Source: Solen grandis (taxonomy: Eukaryota > Mollusca > Bivalvia > Adapedonta > Solenidae). Taken from it: a stretch of 64,000 nucleotides of DNA. Position 1 is the stretch's first letter, and each line of letters begins with the position of its first letter. The notes beneath the pieces are model-generated. The model made no database searches. It was not told the DNA's origin and worked only from the letters and a program-made list of their open reading frames with translations. A program made the position numbers and the translations under genes. The stretch is taken from the NCBI GenBank assembly GCA_021229015.1, contig CM037794.1, positions 44,028,190-44,092,189 on the forward strand, written 5' to 3'. Shown here in pieces: positions 1 through 14,639 of the stretch.

Positions 1-844
1 CCGACTTTGTTATACCACAACATAAAAGAAAGACCAATATAGTTTGCGAATGGGTATTACTTTATAATGAGAGTTAAACCACAGATCTGGATTACAGCCA
101 AATTTGACAGTCATACTTTTTCCCTACAGCGTCATAAAGGACCAGAATGATATAAGAACTGAATTATGACAAAGTGCCATTACTATAGTACTTATATTTA
201 ACTACAAAATACATATTTCCTTGCATTTTGTCATCTATAAAACCTTTCTTGCGCGGATGAAAAATGACATAAACTATTCTTTTTCTATACCTGCTTTCCC
301 CCGATGCTTTAGCAAGTATAAGTCATGCCTCAGGTAGCAAAATAACCGGATAAAAAACCGTTACAACATGTAGTAAGGCGATACCCCTCCTCCGTCCGTG
401 TGGTGAACGTGGGCGGAGTTTAATATTCAATTAGGCGGAGTCTAACGGTTTCACGTGGAGCTCTGTGCTTAATCAATATTCAGGAGGCGTGGCCTGGTTT
501 CCCACCCTAATCATTACTGCAGATCTTCATGTATAGTTCTTTTAATAACTAAGCATAGACCATTCTTGAATTCGGAGTGTACGGAGAAGGATATGTAATA
601 ATTTCTGTTAAATGCATCACATTTGTGTTAGAAAACAGGAGACCATATCATATCTGGAAGAACTTTAATACGATATTCGAAATTTAATTTTAGATTTAGT
701 TGTGTGTTGGAAAAACCGATACTCTAAATCCAAATTGAAGGATAGCGAGAAGAGTGAGGTACACACAGAGAAGATCTCGTTGAAATCAAATTTATTAGCT
801 TTTTTGTTTGTTGACTGTGGGGAAGAGATTAAAAGGACATAAAA
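1..844 (+). promoter_or_regulatory. 5' flank and probable promoter/5'UTR of the RBM24/38-like gene
   Basis: This stretch precedes the first coding exon at 845. It holds two GC-box-like motifs in a short duplicated context (GGGCGGAGTTTAA near 411-423 and AGGCGGAGTCTAA near 433-445), a CACGTG E-box at 452-457, and a GGAGGCGTGGCC motif near 483-494. There is no clear TATA box at a convincing distance. The start codon context is AAAA-ATG-G. The transcription start cannot be placed from sequence alone. The motifs are seen directly; their promoter role is inferred. Confidence 0.4.
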
Positions 845-2388
845 ATGGCAGCACCGTCTATCACACAAAAAGACACAACTTTCACGAAAATATTCGTGGG
901 TGGTTTACCCTACCATACAACAGGTAAGTTTCTTTTTTCTGCATGTTTGTTAATCATGTCATTTTACAACTCTGTTGAATAATACTGGGTGTTCATCCAT
1001 CTTATACAGAAACTAGAACCATTAATCTAGTAAATAGACGTTCACAAAGCGTTCATAAGTCTTCAGTCTTTATCAGTGGATACTTATATTGGTGAATCAT
1101 TATAAATAATTTTAACTGATGCCTAGATCAGTGTCGGTTGAAGGTCCCAATAGCTTTGTCAAATTGATTGAAAGAACGCTGTTGGACGCAAATTCTTTAC
1201 TTTACGTTTATTTATGTCCTTCTTGCACCGAGGAATCCTATGCTTTCCGATGTATACATACCAGAACAAATAATTAACTGTACCATTAAATGCTCATTTA
1301 CCTGCCATGCCATCTTAAACGTAAATGAGATAACATCTTTGAAACGTTTCTAAACTGTTTCTTTTACTGCCTTCATTTTTTGTATATGTATGTATGTTTG
1401 TCTGTAAGGTACATGTTGTTTAGTTTGCCTCGTATGACAACATCATTAACTTTACATGAAATTAACATTTACCATTTATATCACGTATACCGTGTCTAGA
1501 ACCAAGTTCAATATATTTAAGCTTGAAATTATGATGCACATGTAATTCTTTACAATTTCCACCAAGTTCAGACCACATTGTTACATTATGAGTCAAACGT
1601 TTCATTTGGAGACATTTGTAATCCAATATGTTTGTCCATACTTTCGGTTCAACGATGTATAAGTGTACTAGAATTACAGCTTAACTCACGAATGTTTCAC
1701 AGTACAGCAGACGACTTTTTATGCTTTCTGGTTCCTAAACTTCTTCAATTCCCAAGCCACAAACTTGTGAGTTTTCCAATATGCATCAAATGGCTTGAAA
1801 AGTATAGGAGTCAGTTTACTTTTAACACCGTGCTACTCGTGTAAAGGTCCCGTTAAATCAACACGTACTGTGACACTTACCATTTAAAATCTTCAACATA
1901 TGTGTCTCTCCTAGAAACCTGAACCAAAAGTTCAATACTGCATATAATGCAATTTTTGTGTACTTAATAACGCGGAGTAATTGTGCGAGAGGACATATTC
2001 AAATACTATCAGACATAATGACCGTAATCAAATGCTCTTGCCAAAGATTTTGAATATTGGTTCTCATTTTTTTAACACAGCTGCACTCGACTGGGTTCAA
2101 GTGTTTCCAGAATGCAAATAGTGTCACCCGCCCATTTTTGATTTTTTTAATTGTCGTTAAGTGTAGTCTCCAAGTTCAGTAAGGACATTGTTGTGCATCC
2201 TTGAACGTGTAATTCAAAGAGAACCACACTTACATAATGTGTTCGCAGAACAAATGAGGTAATTATGAAACCGAAATTTTATATTTTCAGATAAATCTCT
2301 GAGAGAATTCTTTGACAAATTCGGAGACATTGAAGAAGCCGTAGTTATCACGGACCGGCAAACCGGAAAGAGTCGTGGCTATGGATTT
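845..2388 (+). CDS. RBM24/RBM38-type RNA-binding protein, first two coding exons (partial gene)
   Basis: Exon 1 is 845-923 and exon 2 is 2291-2388, with canonical GT/AG borders (CAG|GTAAGT, TTTTCAG|ATAAA, TTT|GTAAGT) and compatible phase. Exon 1 encodes [20 protein letters not shown] followed by LPYHTT. Exon 2 encodes [20 protein letters not shown] followed by [13 protein letters not shown]. Together they are the first half of an RRM: RNP2 is KIFVGG and RNP1 begins KSRGYGF. The run [19 protein letters not shown] is the signature of the RBM24/RBM38 (SEB4) family, which binds U/GU-rich RNA and controls splicing and mRNA stability, notably in muscle development. The expected next exon (end of RNP1, then the segment ending NVNLAYLGAKPR in relatives) was not found anywhere downstream in the window, so the gene is partial. 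It could lie in the gap at 14301 or elsewhere in the genome. Family identity is very likely; the 24-versus-38 split cannot be applied to a mollusc. Confidence 0.93.
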
Positions 2389-5300
2389 GTAAGTGAAATT
2401 CATTAATTTGCATTTAATTTAAGTATTAAAATGGCCGAGATTCCTGTGTTTGGGAGCAATGTGGGAAGGGGGTCCATCGAAGGTAGCCCCCAATCAAGTT
2501 TTTGGTGTGTATAGTGCTTAGGTCGTGTTGTAGGAAGTTACGAGTTTTGGGTAGCTCGTACGCCATGGCCGTCAAAAGCCGATATAATGTCAAATATATA
2601 GTGGATATTAATAGAATTGGGAAAATCCCTAAATTGCTATTTTTGGATTACCATGACAACTGTAAGTACGGCGTGCCGTGTTTGATTTGAGCAGTTCTTT
2701 CGTGTTTGAGTTCCAGTAGAATCACTGTTGTAGTGATCGACGACCTTCTGGGTCCTCAGTTTGAATCTCTTGCATGACATTTCTTTGTACCTCAGGCGTG
2801 ACTGCGGCGCTGATTCTGTCAGTCTCTTTATTTTATCAACCTTTTCCCCCCTTTTCCTCTTATCTTATGTGTGCGTGTGGTTTTTTTTTCTTATTTGTGT
2901 GTTTCTCTCTATATATTTATATATCGCTCTCTATATATATTCAAATAATCTTTGCCTGCATTTCTCTATTGTCTATCTAACAATATATCAATTTCTATCT
3001 TATACAACACGCTGTGTTGCAGTGATTTGAGATCGAGATCCTGTTATAGTCATAGATTTAAACAGTCATTCATAAGTTGTAAATTTCACTCTGAAAACAT
3101 TTAAACATTTGAAGAATGAAATCAATGCAGCAAATCGAAGCTGAAATGCTTAACACGTGCGGTTGTCTGTTCCGTGAAAATGGTGTATACTCAAAGCCAC
3201 CTAGAATAGAGTTTTTTTTTAAAAATTCTTTCGAGATTTCAAGAACTACTTGTAAGCAGCAAATGTTAAATCACTTGTTTATATTTGGGGTTTTGTTTAC
3301 AATTCTGCCTCTCGAACACCGGTTCACTGATTTATTGAACTTCTTTTTATTGGCCTGCCAATGGTGTAGCCTCATTTCTTGTTTTGCTAATTTAAGCAAA
3401 ATATCCGAAGCAATCCGATCCTTTTGTTAAAATCTATTCAAACCTCGGTATTTTTCTAAATAGCAATGAAAAGTAATGGAAATATTTTGACATCTACTAT
3501 TCAAACAGTACCTACATCTACGTACATCGTCTACGATCAGCAGATCGGTTATTTCTGACAAGCGTGTTTATATTACGGCTCTATATTGAGCCTGCAATAT
3601 ATCATCCTCAGTTCTTACTCTTATAGAGTTCACAAATTTGTGTGTTTATTTATTCTCATTAGGGAAAAGATTCATAAGGCTTTAATTTAAGAACAGATGC
3701 ACATACACACACTTAAGTATGAAGTACTTACTGCATTTCACCGCCCCCGATCCTGCCGCCTTCTTCTTAGAGTAATATAGGAAGAAGGAAAAAAATACAC
3801 CCCCCCCTAAATCAGCTGTTTTGCACATTTTTCATTCCGCACTGCCGAACGCGTGTGAGTGAAAGGTCGAACAACGCCGTAGGACTATAAGAGTCCTAAA
3901 ACTCGTAGTTTATAGCAATGTAATTTTGATATCTCCCTCAGATAGTGGAACCCCGCTGCTTTTGTTATATGCTCAGTTCCTTCATCCACACTCGTTAAGC
4001 TTTCAGATACTGTAAACAAAACGCCTGACTACACCTTGTGCAGGACCAGCGTGCCTGGTTCAACATCATGGTCACAGAAATTTAAGTAAGAGAGGCCACT
4101 GCTAAACTAAGGTTCCGATCACTCATGAGTTGTTTTTGATTACTAAAGTCTATCAGAAGCCATTAGGCGAGCATTTTCTTTGTCTAAAAGAACGTTTAAC
4201 ACATGTGCGTGATTCTGCTAGAAAAAGGGTAGGGTCGAATTCTGTCATAATGAATGTATACTGGCGGAAATGGAACCACGCCCCTCTTTTCGTGTTCTAA
4301 CTACGTGCACATATAACACATAAGTGTGGCCATCTCCATCTGAGGATGTAAATGTTTTTAAATGTACACTGAGTTGTCCTTGTACATTTTATTCTGTTGT
4401 GACTATTTTTCTGGTAATATATGTAATGATAAATGCACTTAGCCGCCAAGATTGAGAGAGGAGGGAATAAAAAACGGCCTCTAAATTTACAGAAATCTGG
4501 TCCCTCTTCAATGACTTAAATTTCTGTGGTAAACTATAAAAAGGCATGGTATAACTAAGAACAAAGACGCTGCAAAGCAAAATTGTCATCGTCATCTTCT
4601 CAACCGCCAACTGAACCATTCACACTAAGTCTTTCTATCCAACTTCTTTAATGAATTATGTATGGGGCTTCTCAAATAGCCAGGTATACGGGGTTTTGTT
4701 TTGAAACAAAGTGCCAAACAACACAATGTTCACCCATAATGAACGCTTTGAATGGGGCGCACAATGAAAACCTTTCGGTCCGTGTCAAAACGTACCCGAG
4801 GTAATTTCATACCATAACAGCCAAGCACAAAACCTCCGTTATGTATGTTGATTTACTGTCTGAAATTTACATAGCCTCAAAACTGGAAGGAGGAATTGAT
4901 TTCAGCCTTTGTGGGTAAGAAAAAAAGGATTTGAAAGGGACTTTTAACGGTTCAGGTGAATGAATGAACATGTAGATTATTGGACAAAGTAAGAGGCGAC
5001 CAAAAATCTGTTTTTTTCTCTGTTCACTTTAACACGTGAATAAATAATAACTGAAACACCAGTGAAAATGGAAAGAATTCTTCCATGTAATTAGCCGAAA
5101 GGAACATTTAATACCGACACAATTGACAACTGGGGCAATTCGTTCCTTTTATATACATTGAGGTGCCCTATCACAGACAGGGCAATATAAAAATGACAAT
5201 ACGTTGTAAAGGGCAGACCAAAGATCAACGATATTGTCGAAATGACCTGTAGGTAGAAAAAAATGTCAATTTCGGGATAATAAAAGCAAATAAGAAAATA

Positions 5301-8300
5301 TTTACATATCATTTTGCAATGGTGCCCCCAGGGCCCTGTAATTAAATGAGGTTTTTCTTGTCCTGGCTAGTCACAAATAGAAAAGCGTCAATGTTTTCAA
5401 AACAGACATTGGACTTTCTACGCTAAGACTTTCGGCTTAAGGTCTAATGCCGTCAACACGAGTGTGTGTAGTTTAAATGTCGTAAAAACGTCCAGATTTC
5501 AATTTTACGACGTACGCGCCCCTTAACGAGATTGTAATCCATTTTCTAGCAGTTACTGATTGAATTTCAATAGTTAGACCTTTACTTTATGGAGAATTAT
5601 TCAGACAAAATGATGGGCCCATTTCAAAGATTAAACTAGACTGGAATGCAAATAGTTTGTCCGTTTGTCATCAGAAATAGTTTTAAATGACCTAATTTGA
5701 GCTTAAGAGATTTCACTTTCATTAATCTATATTTATTGTTGTTTTCATTATGGACTAAATTAAATCAAAACGATAGCTGAATCGTATACGTGTATATAGT
5801 TGTTCCAAATCCAAAACTAAGGCACATAAATGTACTTATAACCCGAGAAATGCTAGGAACAAAGGATGTCCGAAATATCCATTAGCAATTACTCCTTTGT
5901 TCATTCGGGCAGCTTTTGTTTTTAACACCACATGAAATATCCGAAAACATAAGGCATCTTGCAGCAAACGACAGACGCAAATTTCCCGCCTCTGTGGGAG
6001 TCCCTACGATTCCCAGACTTTGGCACGACATACATTTGTTTTGGTCATCCCATGGCAATGATCTTGACTTAAGAATGGCTTTAGCAGACGGGATCCTCTT
6101 CTGACCTCGGTTTCGGGTCATGCCCTGCTTCGCATTTTCTTGCCGAGATGCGATAAATTTATCACTTAGTCGTTACTTGGCTCGCGGCAAGTGGTCCTTA
6201 AATTCCTATTTCTTTTGCTATCAAGAATTTTCGCCCAAAATAACATTGTGAGAAAAACTGTTTTAAAGAAAAATCGAATTTTTATGCCTTTTCTTCCTGA
6301 TACTGTTTTGAGAGATGATTGACTTTATTTCATTTATCAATAAAACCGGTTTCTTACGTATTCCTGTCACGTGTTTCACATAACAAACCTATCTTGTTCC
6401 AATAATGATGTTATGATTTCCATATCTTCGGGTTGTCGATGTATCTGAGGCAATGTCAGCTATTTCAGTGTCAATATGTACTGGGTCCCATCTGTGACGT
6501 TAAGTGTCACTTGTCGTGGCAACCAATGACCATTCAGTATGCCGGGACCTTGCTTGACCTATTCGTATTTTAAGACTTTACACGACCGTTTTATCTATGT
6601 ATTCTAGTAATCGTACTGTTGCCTTATGTATTGTACCTTACGATATGTTTGACCAAAGAGTGTCCATTTCCCTCGCACCTTAGTGAACATTTTGAATACC
6701 GGGTACATGTATCCTTCTTAAATACTACATATTAGTCAACACATTTATGTCATGTTTGTTTCTTGGCTCTAGAATTTCACAACGAAAACATAAATAGACT
6801 CGCGTGAATTATCGTTTATGGCATCGTGGGCTTTTAAAACTGTTTTTGCAACGAAATATAATTGCATTTTCGAACACAAATCACCCGAGAGGCGGCTGGG
6901 GAAAACAAGAGATGTTCGATCGCCGATGAATATCTGAAAATTAGGTCAAAATTAGGAAATTTTATCAATTACAGACTTCGGGAAAGCACCCCGTGGAGCG
7001 AAGGCACTTTGGCGAGCGTTAAATGTACTCCTACTGCTTATTTCGCAGTTGGTGCCGAGATAGAAAAAGTAATCTTTCACAATAACGGTTATTTTTGCAT
7101 GTAGCTCGAAGATCATGATTTCACGGATTCTGCGCTGAACGAAAACAAATACGCAGATGGAATTTTCGGAAATTTCTCTTCTTAAAAACAAGACCGTTGA
7201 TGCATTTAACTTAAATATTGCAGTTTGAAAAATTCAGCTTTATCACCGTAGACGCATCTTATGTTTGCAGCTAGCTCTCAACCCGGAGTTTTGTTGTAGA
7301 TGCAAGCTTGATACAGATAAATGGAGAACTGCATATGTTTAATTGATAACTGATAAATGCCAGTAGTAGGTTTTTTTTTCTGTTTTCTAACTGCAGTGTC
7401 TGATAGGTTCTAGTTTATAATCAATGATAACAGTGTTACTACTTGTGACCAGAAATCAGTGAACCAGTCCAATAAGCGTTCGAGAATAACACGAGAAAAT
7501 ACGAGATAAGCCGGGTTTTGTCAGGTCTTTTTCTTCTGATGTGCAGCGATTATAGTTACTGAGGGACACAGGAATTTTCTCAAATATAACAGAGTTGTTT
7601 GAGATATTAACTGCTCGGTAAGTCGGGAATGCGACCTGGACGGCTCGAACCGTCCATGATTGATGGGATAGATTTCCGGACTCGTGAACAAGGCATTCAA
7701 TATGTTGGTAAAATCGTTGTCATAGCGGTTTGTTAGGAAGTTCATCATTTACTCTTTACCCATTAATGAATTTTATCTAGGAAATGGCACATGTATCCAG
7801 TTTAAAACCAGATCAGCATAAGAGTAAATTGAGGGCTCTTCCGCTTTTTTATAAAGTTGTTTATATTGAATGTTCCAATGGTGCTTTTCATATGAGAAGG
7901 AACTACTGAATCATAAATAGTATGATTATGTGAAATGTTGTCAGATACTAGCATGAGGTTACAATATAAATAAGTCACTTAAACTCGCTTGTACATTTTA
8001 TAATGACAATGACGTATATGCAGAAGGTTTGATGCGGTTCCCGTACATATTTCAGCAGCGGGAAGCAATTTTTAAACACTGACAAGTATTAAAGGCAAAT
8101 ATTTATTTAACCTGTGCAGAGTTCATATTGATATTTCTGAAAATATATCGACCTGATCATAGCACCAACCCCTGCCCTTGAGGAAGAACTGCAGACGACT
8201 CGAGGATCGAATACCTATACAAACTATGTACACGAGACATGTCTTTAAACACTGGTGATTCATCTATAGAAATGTTCCATTGATCGAAATAAATGTTGCA

Positions 8301-11300
8301 TTGCAAGACTAGGTCAAATGCTAATCCACGTGTCTTAAAAACTATGTTATATTTATCAAAGCTAAGACGCGTTCGGTTCTTCCATGCTCAAATGATTCGA
8401 TACATAAATTTATCTAGTGCTTCATTATGCCTGCATGTCCTATTTACTGTCACAATCATCCTTTTCCATTTGCGTTTTCGTTAGTCTAGAAATAAACAGG
8501 TAATTTGAATTAATCGACCATTTCACATCTCATTTCGGAGTGAATGGTCTATTTTGAATGAAACTTAACTACACATAGGCAACATTTTATCGTTTGGAAA
8601 CTATGCAAATTTCTTTTAATTACAAGTTACATATGGGTCATAGCCTAATAGGAGTCTTGAGAGACCGCGTCATATTTTCAATGCTAAGTGTCGATTAGGA
8701 AATAATAAACTCTCATTAGTGAATTGATTTGACTTCTCACGGAATTGACCTTGCTAATTTGATGTTTTTATTTTTAAGTTAGACTTATGGAAATAATTGA
8801 AAGCTGACATCCCAATAAGGAATTCTAAGCTTTAATTGGCCATTGACTCTGCCCCTGTTATCTCTTATTCAATTCAACCTGTCCCAATAAAGTTACATAG
8901 GCGGATATATCGAATCGGGTCGACCGCTTTTTAAAATGAAAACTGTGACCACAGGGTAAAAAACTTAAAGATTCAATTGGATGCGTTATTTATGAGGGCA
9001 TCAAACCTTTATATGCTGATCGTGCCCATCAAAACGATTTCAAAAGTTGGTAATAAAAACGTGTTTTTAACACCGGCTGTCTAGTATACCGAGACGTGTA
9101 TATACACGAAATAAACACTGGTAATTCTACTGTGAAAAACACAACGCAAGGCACCAATTTGACAAGTTGTTTTTCTAGGTTTAAGGCACATGTTTCGGCT
9201 GCCACAAAAGGACTTATATTGGGAATTTAAATCAATCCCATTTAATATGCAGCCTGCGTTGTAACTGAAAAGGTTTTATCACAAAACCAATGCAATAAAC
9301 ACGTTTCGTAGATCACGTGATGCCATAGGTCATTTGAAATTACAATATCCTTCCGTAGGTTATTTATTCGATGATTATGCAATATGAATTGTAATTTGAG
9401 ACGCCTCGCAATGATTAAACGACTTGTCCTTAAATTATTAACCAGTTTTAGGAACTAGAATGTCATTACAATTCGATTAACGCCATGCACTGTCTTCCCC
9501 GCTCGTAAGATTAGGAAGAAGCTCAAATCTTATATTTGACATCAGTTTTCGCGGAATCTAAATATAGTCTATGCGACAGTTTTGTTGAGCGGAGGAAGCA
9601 ATAAATCGTTTGTCAGTAATAAATACGGTTTGGAAAAGATTTACAGCACGTTTTCTATGCATCCGTTTGATTTCAAATCCTAGATTTGCATGTATTTGAA
9701 CTATAGTCTGTTTTAGTGAAAAAAACAACTTAAGAATTTCTAATACATAAAGAGCTTAACACTAACCCCACACACATACTTCAACAAATGTTATTTACTT
9801 ATCATTTTACGCTGAATAAGGTACCAGTTGTACAAAGTATAAGAATGAGTACAAATACACTTAGAGCCTCTCTTCCTCTCATCGAAACTTTATCGTCGGC
9901 AATTAACGAACGTGAGTCAGTAATCATCATGTCTGAAAATAATTCCCAGAATTCCAGAGTCTCGCGCTTGTATTACTTACAGTATTAATTAACAGAACCT
10001 CTGTGGTGTCGGCCATTTTTTCTCTCCCGAGGGTATAATTCTCGGATTCCGAGATTCCCCGGAAAGTGCCGAACTAAACCGATAAGTGTATCTCATCATT
10101 TTTTCTTTCAAAACTCCGGAAATTATTCATTATGGGATATCCATAATCCTCAAACGAACTCAGGTTTTTCGTCTGAAGTACATTATTTCTAACTGAAGAA
10201 TACAATTTCCCAAAGATACCGCAGCAATTATCGTATTTTAATTTCCCTCGAAACTCTATACAGATTATGATAAGGGTTTGCAGATAAGATATTTTTCTTG
10301 CTTATTTCTTAAACCGAGTCATTGCTGGAATGTTACCACGATATGTGCACCATGCCTGACGTTATTACATCAGGGTAGTCTCAGGACAGTTTGGACTTGT
10401 GTTAGGTTATTTGCCTGTGGCTACGGTTTCGCGTGACGCGAGCATGTCACGAGTGCGCGGCATGACACCACTGTGCCAGCACTGTATTTATAAATGATTG
10501 ATGTACTGTTGAGGGATCATTAAAACCAGGTACCAATCTGAAATTGACTGAGCTTATTGCAGTATTCTCAGGCTAATCCCACCAGGTTAAAACATTAATA
10601 TTTCTTTTAAATTAGCTGAAATAATCATGTTCAAAAACGCTACTGCCACGAATGTAACATATGTTATAAATAACATATCAAAAATATCTTGCCAAGACAC
10701 TCATTGCATTTAAGCAATAGGGGAACCCTAACTCAGCCTGTGTTTAAAAATATTCAAACACTCCGAGATGCGTTCTTCAAAACATTGAAAGCTTGTTTAA
10801 TAAAACGACATAAACTTTGATTTTAATATATTTACATTTATGCTTTCTCCACAACCATTTGGCTATCTCACCCCACTTAAAAACTGTACTTTAACATATG
10901 TTTTCTGGTTTAATGCATAAGTTTGTACCATTTAATGTAATCACTAATGCCGTTCCCCTCTTATTTCGTCGCTGTCATGATTTGTTTTTAAGTTATTAGT
11001 AATGCATTGCAAGTTTTCCATAATGATATCAACCATAGTGCATTTTGGACGGTTTAAAGTTTGAGCCCGGGGTGTCAGAACAGCATTGATGATAACGTTG
11101 CACTATAATGATGGTTCAAACACTCGAGTTATTCAAAACACTATCACAGCAGCATGGTTATATGGGAATGCCGTTTTCTCGCTAAACTGATTTCACCGTG
11201 AAACTGTTAGCACCCTAATTTTCCGAGCTGTTGAATTAGCAGCTAAGCACGACCGCTAGGGTTTCACAGTCCAAAATATGGCTTCGTTTTCCACGTTTTA

Positions 11301-14300
11301 AAATGTAAGTTTACGAAACATCAAGAAGAGAAGTGGCATTTTGATTTCTCGTTTGACAAGCCATAAATCACTAGCACCCCATACTTCGTAGTCATATTTT
11401 AGACCCCAGGTTTGCCTGACAGGGGTCGACTAAGCTTAAATTAACCAACTCCATTTTGAATACTTCACATGTTTATATGGTTAACCGATGGAATGAAATA
11501 TACCTCATTCATAAACGTCATGACGTCATTTGGATACGTTTGAGCCCATTGTTTCATAATCTTGTTATTTTGATATATAGTGTTACTGAGTCAAAGAATA
11601 CTAGAAATCTTACACCAACAAAACTTCACATGATTTTTTCTTGTATGGCCTATTTTCACATCTTTTATGACAGGCTCAGCCGTGATTAAAACATTTATAT
11701 GCCATAAAGCGCCTATTGAACCCGATGATGTATACGAGTTAGTCAGGATCTCGAAGTGTTTGGAACATCTGTTTAACTGAAGCTACATAATCTTGATAGG
11801 GAAAAAGAACTACATTAATCTTACTAAGTACGTATTGCAGGTATTGTAAATTAAAACCAAGGACAATCTTATTGTTGTCTGTTATAGTCATCTTTACTTG
11901 ATCTTTGGTATAATCGCGAGATTACAAGTCTTTTTAACGACGCACACAAAACGTTCCCTAAATTATTGGTTTACCACTGATTTAAGATTTAACACCTTTT
12001 CCATTTCAATATCCAGCAAAGACTTTCATTCAAGGTGTCAGATGGGGCATGAAAATAATGGAGAAACTCTGTAGACACGTAATAACGGCATTTAGGCAAT
12101 TAATTGTTGATTTATTGGAATTTTTCAGGCAGTCACTATACACAACTTTCATGTACGGTTCCGTCCATGTCTGTAATTTTCTGTAAAGTCAGAAAATTTT
12201 ACTCACCTGTTGTTGACCCTTGATGACCTTGAAATTCAAAGTCCAGGGGTTATTTACAACGCGGTTAAAATCAAAACTTCGAAATCAGTTATTTCTGCTT
12301 CATTATTCTATATTGTAATTATTTTTTTATTAGCTGTTTAGTTTGAGTAATAAATATTCATGGTAATATTTAACGTTTACCAAAATAACGATATATCTTT
12401 TAAGTCGTTTCGTGCCACCAAAGTCACGTGCGAGTTAGGTAAAACCCTCATAAGGACACCAGCGCTTTGAAATCAAAATGTTTCAAAAATTAAACTGAAA
12501 CCATGCAATTTAAATTTGTTTCTGTAGTGTATTCATTTTGAGATTGCAGATCTGCTGACATTTTTATTGACCGATTTCATATGAGAAACAACAAGATTGG
12601 TTTAGTTAAACGTTTCATCGACTTTTCCTTACTGCGCGATGCTAAATCTTTAAATCTATCATAATTCCTTCAAAAATGCGTCAGAGAATTTCGTGAACGT
12701 TCACTCAGTCCGGAAGCTACAAACATATTTAATCGAAATACCAGTAAATAATACCTGTTTAAAATTGGATCATTCATAAAAGATGAGTAATTTTCAGAAC
12801 CTTCACAATTCAAATGTAATGAAATCATTTAAATTCAAATCAAACTTGAGGAGCAGGAACGTTTCCACTGCAGTACTCTGAAGTCTAGAAAACATGTGGT
12901 GAAGACTTCTTCGGCGTTCTTTTCAAACAAATAGTGGTTTTTAATAAACGTTCAACAGCGTATTAGGTTTATTGTCTATATGTCCTAAGTTAACAGAAAT
13001 CTCATGTTTATAAATACGTGTTATATTTGTTTTCTTATAAATGCTCCAAAGCTTTTGAATGTTCATCATCACATCACTGCCTTTTCTGTGATATAATGCA
13101 GTAAACTTATGAAGGTCCAACCGGTCAATATCATTAAAATAATCGGCTTCAAAATAATAGAAACTAATTTTCTTCTTAGCAAAACTCGTCTTTATATTAC
13201 AGACGTAAAACAATAAATTGAAAATCAACATGTATATCCGTTTAAATGAATATAGGTGTTTTCGTGTAATACATCCTATACAATGCAAGCTTAGAGCGTG
13301 TTTTCCTGCAATACACAGCAAGTGCGTGGTTTTCAATCACTGCTTTTCAAAAACGTATTAAATACGGTCTCAGAGCGGTGGCTACTTCATTTGAATATAC
13401 AATAAGACATGAGTAAGCGACCTTCTAAGTAGATATAATGGAATATAAAAAATGAATCAAGTTCAAAAAATTTAATAAGAACTTACGTCATGTCATTTCT
13501 ACAAGATGTATCGAAAAAGCTGAAGCTATGCAAAATGAATGCCGCTTTAGACGTGTTATTCAATAATGTTTAATAGGATGTATTGTAAAAGTTCTCAGTA
13601 GTTTAAAATTGATTAAACTCGCTTAACACCAACAATGACATTGGTAGTCACCGCAATATTATCAGATCCCAGTCATTACGAAGTTAATAAACTGGAAATG
13701 GTTTCCCGTCTCAAGGTCGCTTCGTGTTAACCGCAATATTTGTAAGGTATAAAAAAGCGTCTAAGTAAGTGTAAATTCGAGACCCATTGCATAGAAAGAG
13801 TAAAGTGCAGTAAGTGCGTTTGGAATTGTCGTGCATTTTCCACATGACCTGTTTATTTGTTGATTCTAAAACCCCGGATGTCGGATTCTCATACCCAACT
13901 ACGCCAATGTAAAATAAAATATTCAAGCGAGGTAAAATAGTTTTACGAATGTTGCACATTGACGTGGTAGATGAAATCAAATATTTACGAGATAGTTAAA
14001 GTTAAATATGAATATGAACAAGCCTGTAAGGATGATTTCTTTTTACTATTACCTTTCATTAAAACTTTGCAAAGAAAATCGAGCTGGTTATTATTCTAAT
14101 AGAAGTAAAAAAAAAAAAGAAAGAAAGGTGCAACCCTTGATGATGGCTTAGATACCACTGATTCTGACTTGGCGTGTTATCATCCATCATCCTGGTTCTC
14201 ACACAAGTTGGATTCCTTTCTTTAGATATTCGAGAAAACCCAGAAAAAAAATCAAAGCAATGGCGACTTCCCTCACCCCTATGCTTTACAAAACAGTCTT
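2389..14300. other. Long non-coding stretch, presumed RBM24/38-like intron or intergenic DNA
   Basis: No exon, RNA gene or complete mobile element could be supported here. Open frames are short and resemble no protein I know. Notable small features are pyrimidine and AT microsatellite-like runs at 2870-2960, a C-run at 3801-3807, an A-run near 14108-14119 and several CACGTG sites (5034, 6368, 9314 and 12424, each approximate). The SINE, MITE and tandem-core families that crowd the DNA after 14401 are almost absent. This fits either a constrained developmental-gene intron or a different contig scaffolded next to the repeat-rich part. Confidence 0.5.
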
Positions 14301-14400
14301 NNNNNNNNNNNNNNNNNNNNNNNNNNNNNNNNNNNNNNNNNNNNNNNNNNNNNNNNNNNNNNNNNNNNNNNNNNNNNNNNNNNNNNNNNNNNNNNNNNNN
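14301..14400. other. Assembly gap (100 N)
   Basis: Exactly 100 ambiguous bases, the usual placeholder for a gap of unknown size. The sequence character changes from repeat-poor to repeat-rich across it. Confidence 0.99.
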
Positions 14401-14503
14401 TGGAGCATAGGAGATTCAATGTGAAAATTTGAAATATTGAAAATCAACATATCGGATTTACCATTGAATAATTTAAGTGGTATTTTATATCCATTTTTTT
14501 TAG

Positions 14504-14571
14504 TTCCTGTGCAGCAGTCAGTTCGGTCAGGGTTCAAGGAGATTGTTGTCAAAGCAACCAAGAATAAACCA
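14504..14571 (+). CDS. Candidate isolated exon, unidentified
   Basis: A 68-bp segment is bounded by a strong pyrimidine tract plus TAG acceptor (ends 14503) and a consensus GTAAGT donor (14572). One frame reads PVQQSVRSGFKEIVVKATKN and then KP, which looks protein-like. In that frame the exon ends in phase 0 and cannot be joined to the exon at 16262, which would then hit a stop. A second open frame would join in phase. Without a homologue I cannot choose between them. It may belong to the unknown gene at 16262-18892 with another exon between, or be fortuitous. Confidence 0.3.
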
Positions 14572-14639
14572 GTAAGTTTTATGTTTGCAAAATGTTTGTA
14601 TGTATGCAACTGTTTGCCCCTTTTCCATCATTAACAGTT

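Noticed and set aside
6862..7104. An 80-codon plus-strand frame in the RBM24/38-like intron
   Set aside because: No homology, no splice sites fitting the RRM phase, and a similar-length antisense frame overlaps it. It is not supportable as a gene.
14174..14609. Open frames on both strands that read across the first N run
   Set aside because: They depend on unknown bases and the gap is a placeholder of unknown size. The flanking translated sequence matches no protein I know.
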